Assembly (NCBI RefSeq): GCF_038433155.1
Contig: NZ_JBCDMW010000008.1
Location: 1-64,000, forward strand
Source of the DNA: Luteococcus sp038433155
GTDB taxonomy: Bacteria > Actinomycetota > Actinomycetes > Propionibacteriales > Propionibacteriaceae
Direction: 5' to 3'
Length of the DNA stretch: 64,000 bases
Under the pieces are notes generated by a model. It had not been told where the DNA came from, searched no databases, and saw only the letters and a program-made list of their open reading frames with translations. Shown one piece after another: positions 51,839 through 60,146 of the stretch. The number at the start of each line of letters is the position of its first letter. The first letter of the stretch is position 1. The position numbers and the translations under genes are program-made.

Positions 51839-53566
51839 ATGCTGCTGGAAACACTGATCGACGCGAAGGCCGTCGACTACCTGATCCTGGTGGTCTACTT
51901 CGCCTTCGTTCTGGGCGTGGGGTGGCTGGCCAAGCGCCAGGTTGCCGACGCCGCTGACTACTTCCAGTCGGGACGTTCCCTGCCCGCCTGGGTGACCGGT
52001 CTCGCCTTCGTCTCCGCCAACCTCGGTGCGGTGGAGATCATGGGCATGTCCGCCACCGCCGCCCAGATCGGCATCCCGACGGTGCACTACTTCTGGATCG
52101 GCGCCGTGCCCGCCATGGTCTTCCTGGGCGTTGTCATGATGCCCTTCTACTACGGCTCCAAGGTGCGCTCGGTCCCCGAGTTCATGCTGCGCCGCTTCGG
52201 CCCCGGAGCGCACCTGGTCAACGCCATCTCCTTCGCCCTGGCCCAGCTGCTGATCGCCGGCATCAACCTGTACCTGCTCGGCTCCATCGTCCACGCCCTG
52301 CTCGGCTGGCCGATGTGGGTGGCGCTGGTCGTCGCCGCCGCCGTCGTACTCGCCTACATCACGCTGGGTGGCCTGAGCGCCGCCATCTACAACGAGGTCC
52401 TCCAGTTCTTCATCATCATCGCCTCGCTGCTCCCCCTGGTCCTGCTGGGTCTGCACCGCGTCGGCGGATGGAAGGGCCTGACCGCCAAGATCACCTCCGA
52501 CGCCGCTGCGGCACCGGCCGCCGCCAAGGTCCCCGAGGCCGGCCAGCAGCTCAACTCCTGGCCCGGCAACGCCCTGTCCGGATTCACCGGTGACACCCTG
52601 AGCGTGATCGGCATCGTCTTCGGCCTCGGCTTCGTGCTCTCCTTCGGCTACTGGACCACCAACTTCGTCGAGGTGCAGCGCGCCATGGCCTCGGAGTCCA
52701 TCTCCGCCGCCCGCAAGACCCCGATCATCGGTTCCTTCCCCAAGATGCTGGTTCCCGCTGTCACCATCCTCCCCGGCATGCTCGCCGCCGTGCTGGTGCC
52801 CGAGATCGCCCAGCTCAAGGCCGGCGGACATCCCGCCGGTGGAGCCGCCGGAACCGGCGTCACCTACAACGACTCACTACTGCTGCTGATGCGTGACCTC
52901 CTGCCCAATGGCCTGCTCGGTCTGGCCATCACCGGTCTGCTGGCCGCCTTCATGGCCGGCATGGCCGCCAACGTGTCCGCCTTCAACACCGTCTTCAGCG
53001 TGGACATCTGGGGCACCTACATCAAGAAGGACCGCAGCGACGACTACTACGTGGGCGTCGGCCGCATCGCCACCGCCATCGCCGTCGTCACCGCCATCTT
53101 CACCGCGATGATCGCTGGCCACTTCAGCAACATCATGGACTACCTGCAGACGCTGTTCGGCTTCTTCAACGCTCCCCTGTTCGCCACCTTCATCCTCGGG
53201 ATGTTCTGGCGGCGCAGCACCCCGACGGCCGGTTGGGTGGGCCTGGTCACCGGCACGTTGTCCGCCATCCTGGTGTGGCTGGGTGGCAATCCCGACGTCG
53301 GCCTCAACTGGTACTCGCTGCCCGGCCAGGGACTGGCCTTCGTCGCGGCCAGCGCCGGATTCGTGATGGACCTCCTGGCAAGCGTCGTCGTCAGCCTGTT
53401 CACCACCCCGAAGCCCCGCGAGGAATTGCGCGGCTTCGTCTACTCGGAGACCCCGAAGGCGGACCTGGTGGACGCCGACGAGGCCGGCCGCCCCTGGTAC
53501 CACCGCACCATCCCACTGGCCTGCCTCGCGATGGCGATGGTCATCATCCTGAACTGCATCTTCTGA
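51839..53566 (+). CDS. Sodium:solute symporter (SSS family)
   Basis: The 575-residue transporter has 13-14 helices; NLGAVEIMGMSATAAQIGI, GGLSAAIYNEVLQFF and GLLAAFMAGMAANVSAFNTVFSVDIW are typical of SGLT-like SSS proteins. The substrate could be a sugar, inositol or similar; it is not determined by sequence. ATG 51839 with AAAGG upstream is chosen at the first helix. A small membrane protein gene follows after 10 bp, as often seen with this subfamily. Confidence 0.9.
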   Translation: MLLETLIDAKAVDYLILVVYFAFVLGVGWLAKRQVADAADYFQSGRSLPAWVTGLAFVSANLGAVEIMGMSATAAQIGIPTVHYFWIGAVPAMVFLGVVMMPFYYGSKVRSVPEFMLRRFGPGAHLVNAISFALAQLLIAGINLYLLGSIVHALLGWPMWVALVVAAAVVLAYITLGGLSAAIYNEVLQFFIIIASLLPLVLLGLHRVGGWKGLTAKITSDAAAAPAAAKVPEAGQQLNSWPGNALSGFTGDTLSVIGIVFGLGFVLSFGYWTTNFVEVQRAMASESISAARKTPIIGSFPKMLVPAVTILPGMLAAVLVPEIAQLKAGGHPAGGAAGTGVTYNDSLLLLMRDLLPNGLLGLAITGLLAAFMAGMAANVSAFNTVFSVDIWGTYIKKDRSDDYYVGVGRIATAIAVVTAIFTAMIAGHFSNIMDYLQTLFGFFNAPLFATFILGMFWRRSTPTAGWVGLVTGTLSAILVWLGGNPDVGLNWYSLPGQGLAFVAASAGFVMDLLASVVVSLFTTPKPREELRGFVYSETPKADLVDADEAGRPWYHRTIPLACLAMAMVIILNCIF

Positions 53567-53576
53567 GGAGCTGAGC

Positions 53577-53822
53577 ATGAACACCACACCATCCACCCGC
53601 ACGATCAAGCCGCTGGACATCCGCGCCCTGATCGGTGCCATGCTGGCGATCATCGGTCTGATCCTCACCGCGATGGGCCTGTTCGCGGACCCCGAACTGC
53701 ACAAGACCGGTGGGATCAATGCCAACCTGATGGCTGGTCTGGTTCTGCTCGTCGTCGGAGCGCTGTTCCTTGTCAGGGCGAAGATGAGCCCGCTCAAGCT
53801 GCGCCAGAAGCACGTCGACTGA
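53577..53822 (+). CDS. Small two-helix membrane protein, symporter partner
   Basis: The 81-residue protein has two hydrophobic segments (about 18-35 and 50-66) and a basic tail. GGAG stands before the ATG. It is co-transcribed with the SSS gene and ends at a strong terminator. Its partner role is inferred only from the arrangement. Confidence 0.7.
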   Translation: MNTTPSTRTIKPLDIRALIGAMLAIIGLILTAMGLFADPELHKTGGINANLMAGLVLLVVGALFLVRAKMSPLKLRQKHVD

Positions 53823-53842
53823 GAACCAAGCCGGCCGGGCAT

Positions 53843-53879
53843 GCCAGTGGCCGCCACCCTCGGGGTGGCGGCCACTGGC
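53843..53879. terminator. Bidirectional terminator between symporter operon and der
   Basis: Perfect 17-bp arms GCCAGTGGCCGCCACCC (53843-53859) and GGGTGGCGGCCACTGGC (53863-53879) enclose a 3-nt loop. Confidence 0.9.
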
Positions 53880-53936
53880 TTCGAGCGGCTCAGCCAGCGC
53901 ATGGACGCTGTCCAGCCGTCGCCGAGAGGCGGCTTG

Positions 53937-55316
53937 CTACTTCTTGCCGCGCTTCTCCCGCGCCCGCACCTCGACGTGCACCGGCGACCCGACAAAACCG
54001 AAGTCCTCGCGCAGCCGTCGCTCCACGAAGCGCTGGTAACCCTGGTCCAGCAGGCCGGAGGTGAACAGCACGAAGGTGGGCGGGCAGTTCTGCGCCTGGG
54101 TGCCGAACAGGATCCGGGGCTGCTTGCCGCCGCGCAGTGGGTGCGGGTGCGCTGCGGCCACCCGGCCCAGGAAGGCGTTCAGCTTGCCGGTGGAGATCCG
54201 GGTCTCCCAGCCCTCCAGCGCCTCCTCGATCGCCTTGCTCAACTTGTCCACATTGCGCCCGGTCAGGGCGGAGATGTTCACCGTCGGGGCCCACTTGAAG
54301 GCCACCAGGTCCCGCTCGATCTCCCGGTCCAGGTAGCGGCGGCGCTCCTCGTCGGTGAGGTCCCACTTGTTGAAGGCGATCACCAGCGCCTTGCCGGTGT
54401 CCTCCACATTGGACAGGATCCGCAGGTCCTGCTCGGTCAGCGGCTCGCTGGCGTCGATCACCACGACGCACACCTCCGCCCGCTCGATCGCACCCTGGGT
54501 GCGCAGCGACGCGTAGTACTCGTGGCCGCTGGCCTCCTTGACCCGCTTACGAATACCGGCGGTGTCGATCAACCGGTACAGCTGGCCACCCACCTCGCAC
54601 AGCTCGTCGACGGGATCCACGGTGGTGCCGGACATGTCACTGACCACGGCACGCTGCTGACCGGACAGCTTGTTCAGCAGGGAGGACTTGCCCACATTGG
54701 GCTTGCCGACGATCGCCACCCGGCGCGGCCCGCCGACCTGCTCGTAGCTCTCCTTCGGGGCCTCGGGCAACACCTCCAGCACGGCGTCCAACAGGTCGCC
54801 AGTGCCGCGACCGTGGAAGGCGGAGATGGCCCACGGCTGGCCCAGGCCCAGGTTCCACATGGACGCGGCCTCGGCCTCGGTGCGCTGGTCATCCACCTTG
54901 TTGGCGGCCAGCACGACGGGCTTCTTGCTGCGGCGCAACACCTGCACCACGGCCTCGTCCTCGTCGGTGGTGCCCACCTGGGCGTCAACCACGAACAGCA
55001 CGGCGTCGGCGGCGCTGATCGCCAGCTCGGCCTGGTCGGCGATCTGCTGGGCCAGCCCGCGGGCGTCGCTCACCCAGCCACCGGTGTCCACCACCACGAA
55101 TTCGCGGCCATTCCAGTTGGCGTCGTAGCTGACCCGGTCCCGGGTGACACCCGGCGTGTCCTGGACGACGGCGGCCCGTCGGCCCAGGATCCGGTTGACC
55201 AGGGTGGACTTGCCCACATTGGGGCGGCCGACCACGGCCAGCACGGGCTTGATGGTGTTCTGCTCGTCGACCTCGGCCTGGAAGGCGTCGAAGTCGTCGG
55301 TGGTGAAGTCAGTCAT
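53937..55316 (-). CDS. der: Ribosome biogenesis GTPase Der (EngA)
   Basis: The 459-residue protein has two GTPase domains in tandem: GRPNVGKST near 30 with DTGGW, and GKPNVGKSS near 200 with DTAGI and NKWDL. A KH-like C-terminal domain follows (GTQAQNCPPTFVLFTS). It acts in 50S assembly. The N-terminal 24 residues are an acidic extension. It lies 10 bp after plsC and closes the long minus-strand block. Confidence 0.96.
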   Translation of the reverse strand: MTDFTTDDFDAFQAEVDEQNTIKPVLAVVGRPNVGKSTLVNRILGRRAAVVQDTPGVTRDRVSYDANWNGREFVVVDTGGWVSDARGLAQQIADQAELAISAADAVLFVVDAQVGTTDEDEAVVQVLRRSKKPVVLAANKVDDQRTEAEAASMWNLGLGQPWAISAFHGRGTGDLLDAVLEVLPEAPKESYEQVGGPRRVAIVGKPNVGKSSLLNKLSGQQRAVVSDMSGTTVDPVDELCEVGGQLYRLIDTAGIRKRVKEASGHEYYASLRTQGAIERAEVCVVVIDASEPLTEQDLRILSNVEDTGKALVIAFNKWDLTDEERRRYLDREIERDLVAFKWAPTVNISALTGRNVDKLSKAIEEALEGWETRISTGKLNAFLGRVAAAHPHPLRGGKQPRILFGTQAQNCPPTFVLFTSGLLDQGYQRFVERRLREDFGFVGSPVHVEVRAREKRGKK

Positions 55317-55326
55317 TGGGGGTCCT

Positions 55327-56019
55327 TCAGGGCAGTTCCAGGCCCACTTCGCGTTGGGCCTGCTGGACGTGCTGCGCACAGATGGTGCGCAACCGTTCGG
55401 TGAGGTCGGCGACCTCACCGGCTCTGCGCGGCCACTCCTGGGCCGGCACAGCAACTGGCTCACTGTACACGACGTGCACCGTCTGCCGCGGCCTCGGCAA
55501 GGAGCGCAGCCCGGTGCCGCCGACGGCGCTGCCCACCAGCGCCACCGGCACCACGGGTGCCCCGGTGACCATCGCCAGGTAGGCCGTGCCGCGCTTGAAG
55601 TGCGTGAAATCGCCCCGGCCGCGGTGACTCTCGGGGAAGATCACCAGCTTGCGATCGGCCTGGAGCACCTGCACGCAGCGCCGGATCGCCCGCGGGTCGG
55701 GATGCCACCGGTCAATCGGGATCTGGCCAATGCCGTCCAACACCGTGGCAAGCGGCTTGGAGCGCCACAGCTCCATCTTGGCCATCGCCTGCGAATCCCG
55801 GGACACGGCGACGGCCAGCGGCCCGTCGAGAATGCCGACATGGTTGAAGGCCAGGATCGCTCGCCCCTGCGGAATCCGCTCAGGGTGGTGGATCTCCACG
55901 CGCCACAATGCCTGGAAGGCGCCGCGTACCGGGGCGCGGAAGGCCTTCAGCAGCGGGGTGTGCAGCGTCGGCAGCACCGACAGGTCGGGGATCTGACGGG
56001 GGATGTCCAACTCCCCCAT
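55327..56019 (-). CDS. plsC: 1-acyl-glycerol-3-phosphate acyltransferase
   Basis: The 230-residue PlsC-type enzyme makes phosphatidic acid. The HX4D motif is NHVGILDG, and the second block FPESHRGR corresponds to FPEGTRS. It has no clear membrane helix and is likely peripheral. It follows cmk by 1 bp and precedes der. Confidence 0.9.
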   Translation of the reverse strand: MGELDIPRQIPDLSVLPTLHTPLLKAFRAPVRGAFQALWRVEIHHPERIPQGRAILAFNHVGILDGPLAVAVSRDSQAMAKMELWRSKPLATVLDGIGQIPIDRWHPDPRAIRRCVQVLQADRKLVIFPESHRGRGDFTHFKRGTAYLAMVTGAPVVPVALVGSAVGGTGLRSLPRPRQTVHVVYSEPVAVPAQEWPRRAGEVADLTERLRTICAQHVQQAQREVGLELP

Positions 56020-56020
56020 C

Positions 56021-56692
56021 TCAGGCCTGCTTGCCGGCGGGCACCATCTGGCAGATCGCGTCGATCACCTGGCTAAGGTCCAGGTGGGTGGAGTCGATCA
56101 GCTCGACGCCCTCGGCGGGCTGCTCGAACTGGCTAACGGTGGCGTCGTCGCGGTCTCGCCGCACCACCTGGTCGGTCACCTGCTCGGCGTTCACGGCGCC
56201 ACCCAGCTCGGCCTGACGACGGGCGATCCGCGCCGCCGGGTCGGCCACCAGCAGCACCCGCACGTCCGCGTCGGGGGCGACGACGGTGGTGATGTCCCGC
56301 CCCTCCACCACGATCCGCCGGCCGTGGGCGTCGATGATGGCGCGGAACTGCTCATTGAGCCATTCCCGTACGGCCGGGATGGTGGCCACGACGGAGACCT
56401 TCTCGCTCACCCGGGGGTCGCGGATCTCGGCGGTGACGTCGCGCCCGTCCAGCATGGTCGACGGGTTGGCGGGGTCTGTGCCGGGCGTGATCGACGAGCC
56501 GGTGACCAGCGCCGCAATCTCGTCATCCTGCCCCGGCTCCAGACCGGAGCCCAGGAAGGCGATTGCCGCGGCCCGGTAGAGCGAGCCGGTGTCGAGGTAG
56601 GCCAGGCCGAGGCGCTGGGCCACGCCGCGGGAGGTGCTGGACTTGCCGGATCCGCTGGGTCCGTCGATGGCGATGAGAAGGCTGTCGGTCAC
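56021..56692 (-). CDS. cmk: Cytidylate kinase
   Basis: The 223-residue enzyme phosphorylates CMP/dCMP. The P-loop is AIDGPSGSGKSSTSRGVA, with DTGSLYRAAA and VVEGRDITTVVAPDADV in order. The GTG start at 56692 is used as it falls 2 residues before the conserved strand. It lies after tyrA with a 95-bp gap containing a dispersed-repeat copy. Confidence 0.95.
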   Translation of the reverse strand: MTDSLLIAIDGPSGSGKSSTSRGVAQRLGLAYLDTGSLYRAAAIAFLGSGLEPGQDDEIAALVTGSSITPGTDPANPSTMLDGRDVTAEIRDPRVSEKVSVVATIPAVREWLNEQFRAIIDAHGRRIVVEGRDITTVVAPDADVRVLLVADPAARIARRQAELGGAVNAEQVTDQVVRRDRDDATVSQFEQPAEGVELIDSTHLDLSQVIDAICQMVPAGKQA

Positions 56693-56760
56693 GGACAACA
56701 GGCTAGCGAAGCATCCTGCGCGCAAAGCCCAAGACGCTGCCGACCCAACCACGGACCGCC

Positions 56761-56780
56761 CTGGACAGGCTCGGGGATCG
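56761..56780 (+). repeat. Dispersed repeat, copy between tyrA and cmk
   Basis: CTGGACAGGCTCGGGGATCG matches the CTCGACAGGCTCGGGGA family with one substitution. Confidence 0.5.
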
Positions 56781-56787
56781 TTGTGGG

Positions 56788-57867
56788 TCAGGGGCGCAGC
56801 GACCAACCCTTGGACACCATGGCCTCCCGCAGCCGGGCCGCTTGGGCGGGGCTGACCTCCACCGAGAGGAAGCCAACCTCGCGGGTCTCGTCGTGCTCGA
56901 TCGAGAGGTCCTCGACGTTGACGCCCTCCTCCCCGATGTCCACGAAGAGCCGTGCCAGCGCACCCGGCGCGTCGGGGATCTCCACCACGACGGCCTCCCA
57001 ATCGACCGGATGGGCGCCGTGCTTGCCGGGCAGCAACTTCACCGCGGTCCGGCCACGTGCCATGAAGGCCTCCAGCGCGTCCGGCTGGTCCAGCACCTCG
57101 AACAGCTCGTCCAGGCCGCGGCGGACCCGTTCCAGCTCGTGCCGGACGGCACCGGCATTGGCGGTGATGATCTGACGCCACATCACGGGGTCACTCGCGG
57201 CAATCCGAGTCACGTCGCGCACGCCCTGCCCGGCCAGCTGCAGATGCGTCGGGTCGACGCCGCGCAGCTGCTGGGCGGTCAGGGTGCTCATCAGCTGCGG
57301 CAGGTGGCTGACCTGTGCCACCGCCTCGTCGTGGTCCAGGGCGTCCATCTCCACAGTCCGTGCCCCGCACAACAGCGCGAGTTCCCGCACCCGCTGGACG
57401 TCCTCCGACGAGTTCTCCGGGCGTGGGCACACCACCCAGGTGCGGTCCAGGAAGAGGTCCGCGCTGGCGGTCAGCGGTCCGGCGTGCTGCGAGCCGGCCA
57501 TGGGATGTGAGCCCACATAACGGCTCAGGTCCACCCCGCTGGTCTGCAATTCCGCCAGCACGCGCCCCTTCACCGACGCGACGTCGGTGACCACGGCCGC
57601 CGGCGACAGCTCCAGCGCCTCCAGCACCTCCTGCACGACCGCCGACGGCGGGGTGGCCACCACCACCAGCCTGATCTCCTCGGTCCGGGGGAACTCCACC
57701 AGCCCGGCGCCCAAGCCGGCCGCGACGACGGCATGGATGTTGGAGGCGTCAACCAGGTGCACGCGCTCACCGGCCCGGGTCAGCGCCATCCCGATCGAGG
57801 CGCCGATCAGGCCAGCGCCGATCACCACCACGGGCCCGAGTTCGCCCGTGGTGGGGGTCTGGCTCAC
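56788..57867 (-). CDS. tyrA: Prephenate dehydrogenase with ACT domain
   Basis: The 359-residue enzyme oxidises prephenate on the way to tyrosine. VVIGAGLIGASIGMALT is the nucleotide-binding fold and GSHPMAGSQHAG is the conserved prephenate site. A C-terminal ACT domain (EIPDAPGALARLFVDIGEEGVNVEDLSIE, about 285-359) suggests tyrosine feedback control. The GTG start overlaps the pup stop (GTGA), so it is coupled to pup, an odd but clean arrangement. Confidence 0.93.
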   Translation of the reverse strand: MSQTPTTGELGPVVVIGAGLIGASIGMALTRAGERVHLVDASNIHAVVAAGLGAGLVEFPRTEEIRLVVVATPPSAVVQEVLEALELSPAAVVTDVASVKGRVLAELQTSGVDLSRYVGSHPMAGSQHAGPLTASADLFLDRTWVVCPRPENSSEDVQRVRELALLCGARTVEMDALDHDEAVAQVSHLPQLMSTLTAQQLRGVDPTHLQLAGQGVRDVTRIAASDPVMWRQIITANAGAVRHELERVRRGLDELFEVLDQPDALEAFMARGRTAVKLLPGKHGAHPVDWEAVVVEIPDAPGALARLFVDIGEEGVNVEDLSIEHDETREVGFLSVEVSPAQAARLREAMVSKGWSLRP

Positions 57868-58052
57868 TGCCCACCCTTCTGCACGAAACTGCGCACATAC
57901 TCGGCGGCGTTGGTCTCCAGCAGGCCGTCGATCTCGTCGAGCAGGGCGTCGAAACCCTCGTCGGAACCGGAGGTGTTGCCCTGCGGCAGCTCCACCTGCT
58001 CCTCCTGCTCGTGGCCGGTGCGGATGCGATTGACCCGCTGCTGCTCGCTCAC
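57864..58052 (-). CDS. pup: Prokaryotic ubiquitin-like protein Pup
   Basis: The 62-residue protein has a disordered charged N-terminus, the coiled-coil segment DEGFDALLDEIDGLLETNAAEYVRSFVQ and ends in Gly-Gly-Gln. The terminal Gln must be deamidated by Dop before PafA can ligate Pup to lysines. It is coupled to dop (ATGA) and tyrA (GTGA). No prcB/prcA follows; see findings. Confidence 0.97.
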   Translation of the reverse strand: MSEQQRVNRIRTGHEQEEQVELPQGNTSGSDEGFDALLDEIDGLLETNAAEYVRSFVQKGGQ

Positions 58053-59560
58053 GTCGCTTGCCTCTCACTGCGATGACCTGACTGGGGGCTCCAGCCTATC
58101 GACTCCCCCCAGGACAGCAGCTGGTGCATCTCATGCACGGAGTCCAGAACGGCCGCGTAGTGCTGCCGGATGCCCGCCAACGGCGAGGTCAGGTGCAGGG
58201 TGCGCACGCCGACGGGGGTGGCGAAGCTGATCCGGTCCCAGTTGGCGGCGACGATGTGCTCGGCAAACCGGCTGACCAGGGTGCCGCGCAGCCAGGCCCG
58301 GGACTCCGACGGTGGCTCGGACTCCGCCCTGGTCACGTCCTCCTCCTCGACGAGGGTACGGACTGCCCCAGCTGCCTCCAGCCCAATGAACAGTCCCTCG
58401 GTCAGATCCGCGTAGCGCAGGTCCAGCGCGGTCAGCCGGGGGTCATCCCAGCCGCAGCCGTGCCGGGCGCGCAGCCCGTTCAGCAGCCGCAGCTTGGCGG
58501 CCCAGTCCAATCGGTCGGCGCACCGGGCGGGATCGATGGCCAGGTCGGCGAGAATCGCGTCCCAGTGCCGCAGCACCAGCTCGGCATCGGTGATCGTGTC
58601 GCGTTGTCCCACCTGACCGGTGGCGGCCTCCAGCCACAGCCGCTGCAGCTCGACGGCAGTCCGCGCCACCCCGTCGATGCACGGCTGGGTGACGGTGCAG
58701 GACGGGTCCCGGCTGAAGGCCCGCAGCGCGGTCAGCGGGTCGGCCAGTTGGGGCAGCTCCGCGCCCGCCACGATCGCCCGGAGCGCCAGCTGGGCAGAGC
58801 CGACCTTGACCAGGGTTGCGACCTGGCAGAGGTTGGCATCGCCGGTGATCACGTGCAGCCGACGATGGGCGCGCTGGTCCGCGTGCGGCTCGTCGCGGGT
58901 GTTGATGATCGGCCGCTTCACGGTGGTCTCCAGGCCCACCAGCCGTTCGAAGAAGTCGGCCCGCTGGCTGAGCTGGAAGCCGGGCTGCTCCCCCGCCTGC
59001 CCCAGCCCGACCCGGCCAGCACCGGTGACCACCACCCGGCTGACCAGAAAGCCGGTGAACTGCTGCACAATCCGCTCGAAGGGAAGCTCCCGGGGCAGCA
59101 GGTAGTTCTCATGACAGCCGTAGCTGCGGCCCTTGTTGTCGGTGGTGTTCTTCACCAGGTGGATCTCCAGCCCGGTGAGCTGGCTGGCGCGGCGCGCGGC
59201 GGCGGCGTGCAGCCGGTCCCCGGCGCGGTCCCAGATCACCGCGTCGGTGGCGCTGGTGACCTCGGGGCCGGACCATTCCGGATGGGCGTGGTCAACATAG
59301 CTGCGCCCGCCATTGCCCAGCAGACGGTTGGCCTGTCGCACCTCGTCGGTCAGCAGGTCGGGGTGGGCGATTCGTCGCGGAAGCACGGTGCCCCGGGCGT
59401 CGGTCAGGGGTTGCTCGTCGGCATAGTCCCACCGGGTGCCCGGCGCGTCGACGGCCCCGATCACGGCCTCCGACAGGCTGATCGGGTCGGGCTGGCGCTG
59501 CTCGGGCCCCAGCCCGGTGACGAAGACGCCGTACTCGGTCTCCAGCCCCAGGATGCTCAC
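58049..59560 (-). CDS. dop: Pup deamidase/depupylase Dop
   Basis: The 503-residue carboxylate-amine ligase-fold enzyme begins SILGLETEYGVFV. NGGRSYVDHAHPEWSGPEV is the Dop rather than PafA version of this motif; HLVKNTTDNKGRSYGCHENYL is equally typical. It converts the C-terminal Gln of Pup to Glu and removes Pup from proteins. The PafA ligase gene is not in the window. Its stop overlaps the pup start. Confidence 0.95.
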   Translation of the reverse strand: MSILGLETEYGVFVTGLGPEQRQPDPISLSEAVIGAVDAPGTRWDYADEQPLTDARGTVLPRRIAHPDLLTDEVRQANRLLGNGGRSYVDHAHPEWSGPEVTSATDAVIWDRAGDRLHAAAARRASQLTGLEIHLVKNTTDNKGRSYGCHENYLLPRELPFERIVQQFTGFLVSRVVVTGAGRVGLGQAGEQPGFQLSQRADFFERLVGLETTVKRPIINTRDEPHADQRAHRRLHVITGDANLCQVATLVKVGSAQLALRAIVAGAELPQLADPLTALRAFSRDPSCTVTQPCIDGVARTAVELQRLWLEAATGQVGQRDTITDAELVLRHWDAILADLAIDPARCADRLDWAAKLRLLNGLRARHGCGWDDPRLTALDLRYADLTEGLFIGLEAAGAVRTLVEEEDVTRAESEPPSESRAWLRGTLVSRFAEHIVAANWDRISFATPVGVRTLHLTSPLAGIRQHYAAVLDSVHEMHQLLSWGESIGWSPQSGHRSERQAT

Positions 59561-59710
59561 CTCGGCACCCTAACCCGGCCACCCCTGCGAATGATGCACA
59601 TGAGGCGCGTCATGGTGACTCAGACACGCAGGGGATGGCCGCAGACTGAGGTCGACAGGCAGGTAATGCGCAACACATGCAGGGCCAGGTCTCCAGAGGG
59701 CCCGGCCGGA

Positions 59711-59716
59711 TAGGGT
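59711..59716 (+). promoter_or_regulatory. -10 hexamer TAGGGT, leaderless start
   Basis: TAGGGT ends 6 nt before ATG 59723. Confidence 0.5.
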
Positions 59717-59722
59717 GGGGAC

Positions 59723-60073
59723 ATGACGAAGCAAGTTGTCCTGGCCGTTGACCTGGCCCTGGTGGTGCTGTTCTCCATCATCGGCGTGCTGAGCCACTCC
59801 GAGAGCCTGGTGAGCCGGCTGATCCCGGTGGTGTGGCCCTTCCTGGTGGCCTGCTCCGTGGCCTGGCTGATCCTGCTGCTGCGCCGCCGTCCGGTCGGCT
59901 CGCTGGCCGCCGGGATCTTCGTCTGGCTGTGCACCGCGCTGGGTGGGCTGGGCCTGCGCGCCGCGACGGGCGGCGGCACCCAGACGGCCTTCATCATCGT
60001 CACCCTCGTCGTGACGGGGCTCTTCCTGGTGGGCTGGCGCCTGCTGCTGCGCAAGAAGCTGCAGACCATCTGA
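59723..60073 (+). CDS. DUF3054 membrane protein
   Basis: The 116-residue protein has four hydrophobic segments and the DUF3054 pattern DLALVVLFSIIGVLSH, then RPVGSLAAGIFVW and GGGTQTAFIIVTLVV. Function unknown. It is the only plus-strand gene inside the minus-strand pupylation block, and it lies between dop and arc. Leaderless start. Confidence 0.82.
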   Translation: MTKQVVLAVDLALVVLFSIIGVLSHSESLVSRLIPVVWPFLVACSVAWLILLLRRRPVGSLAAGIFVWLCTALGGLGLRAATGGGTQTAFIIVTLVVTGLFLVGWRLLLRKKLQTI

Positions 60074-60080
60074 GCCACCC

Positions 60081-60137
60081 CTCGACAGGCTCGGGACCGT
60101 GGTTGAGTCCCTGCTCGGGGCCCAAGGTTGAGTCCCT
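60081..60137 (+). repeat. Dispersed repeat plus 12-bp direct repeat
   Basis: CTCGACAGGCTCGGGACCG (60081-60099) is a family copy. GGTTGAGTCCCT then occurs twice, at 60101-60112 and 60126-60137, in the gap between convergent DUF3054 and arc. No other terminator is evident there. Confidence 0.5.
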
Positions 60138-60146
60138 TGGATCACC

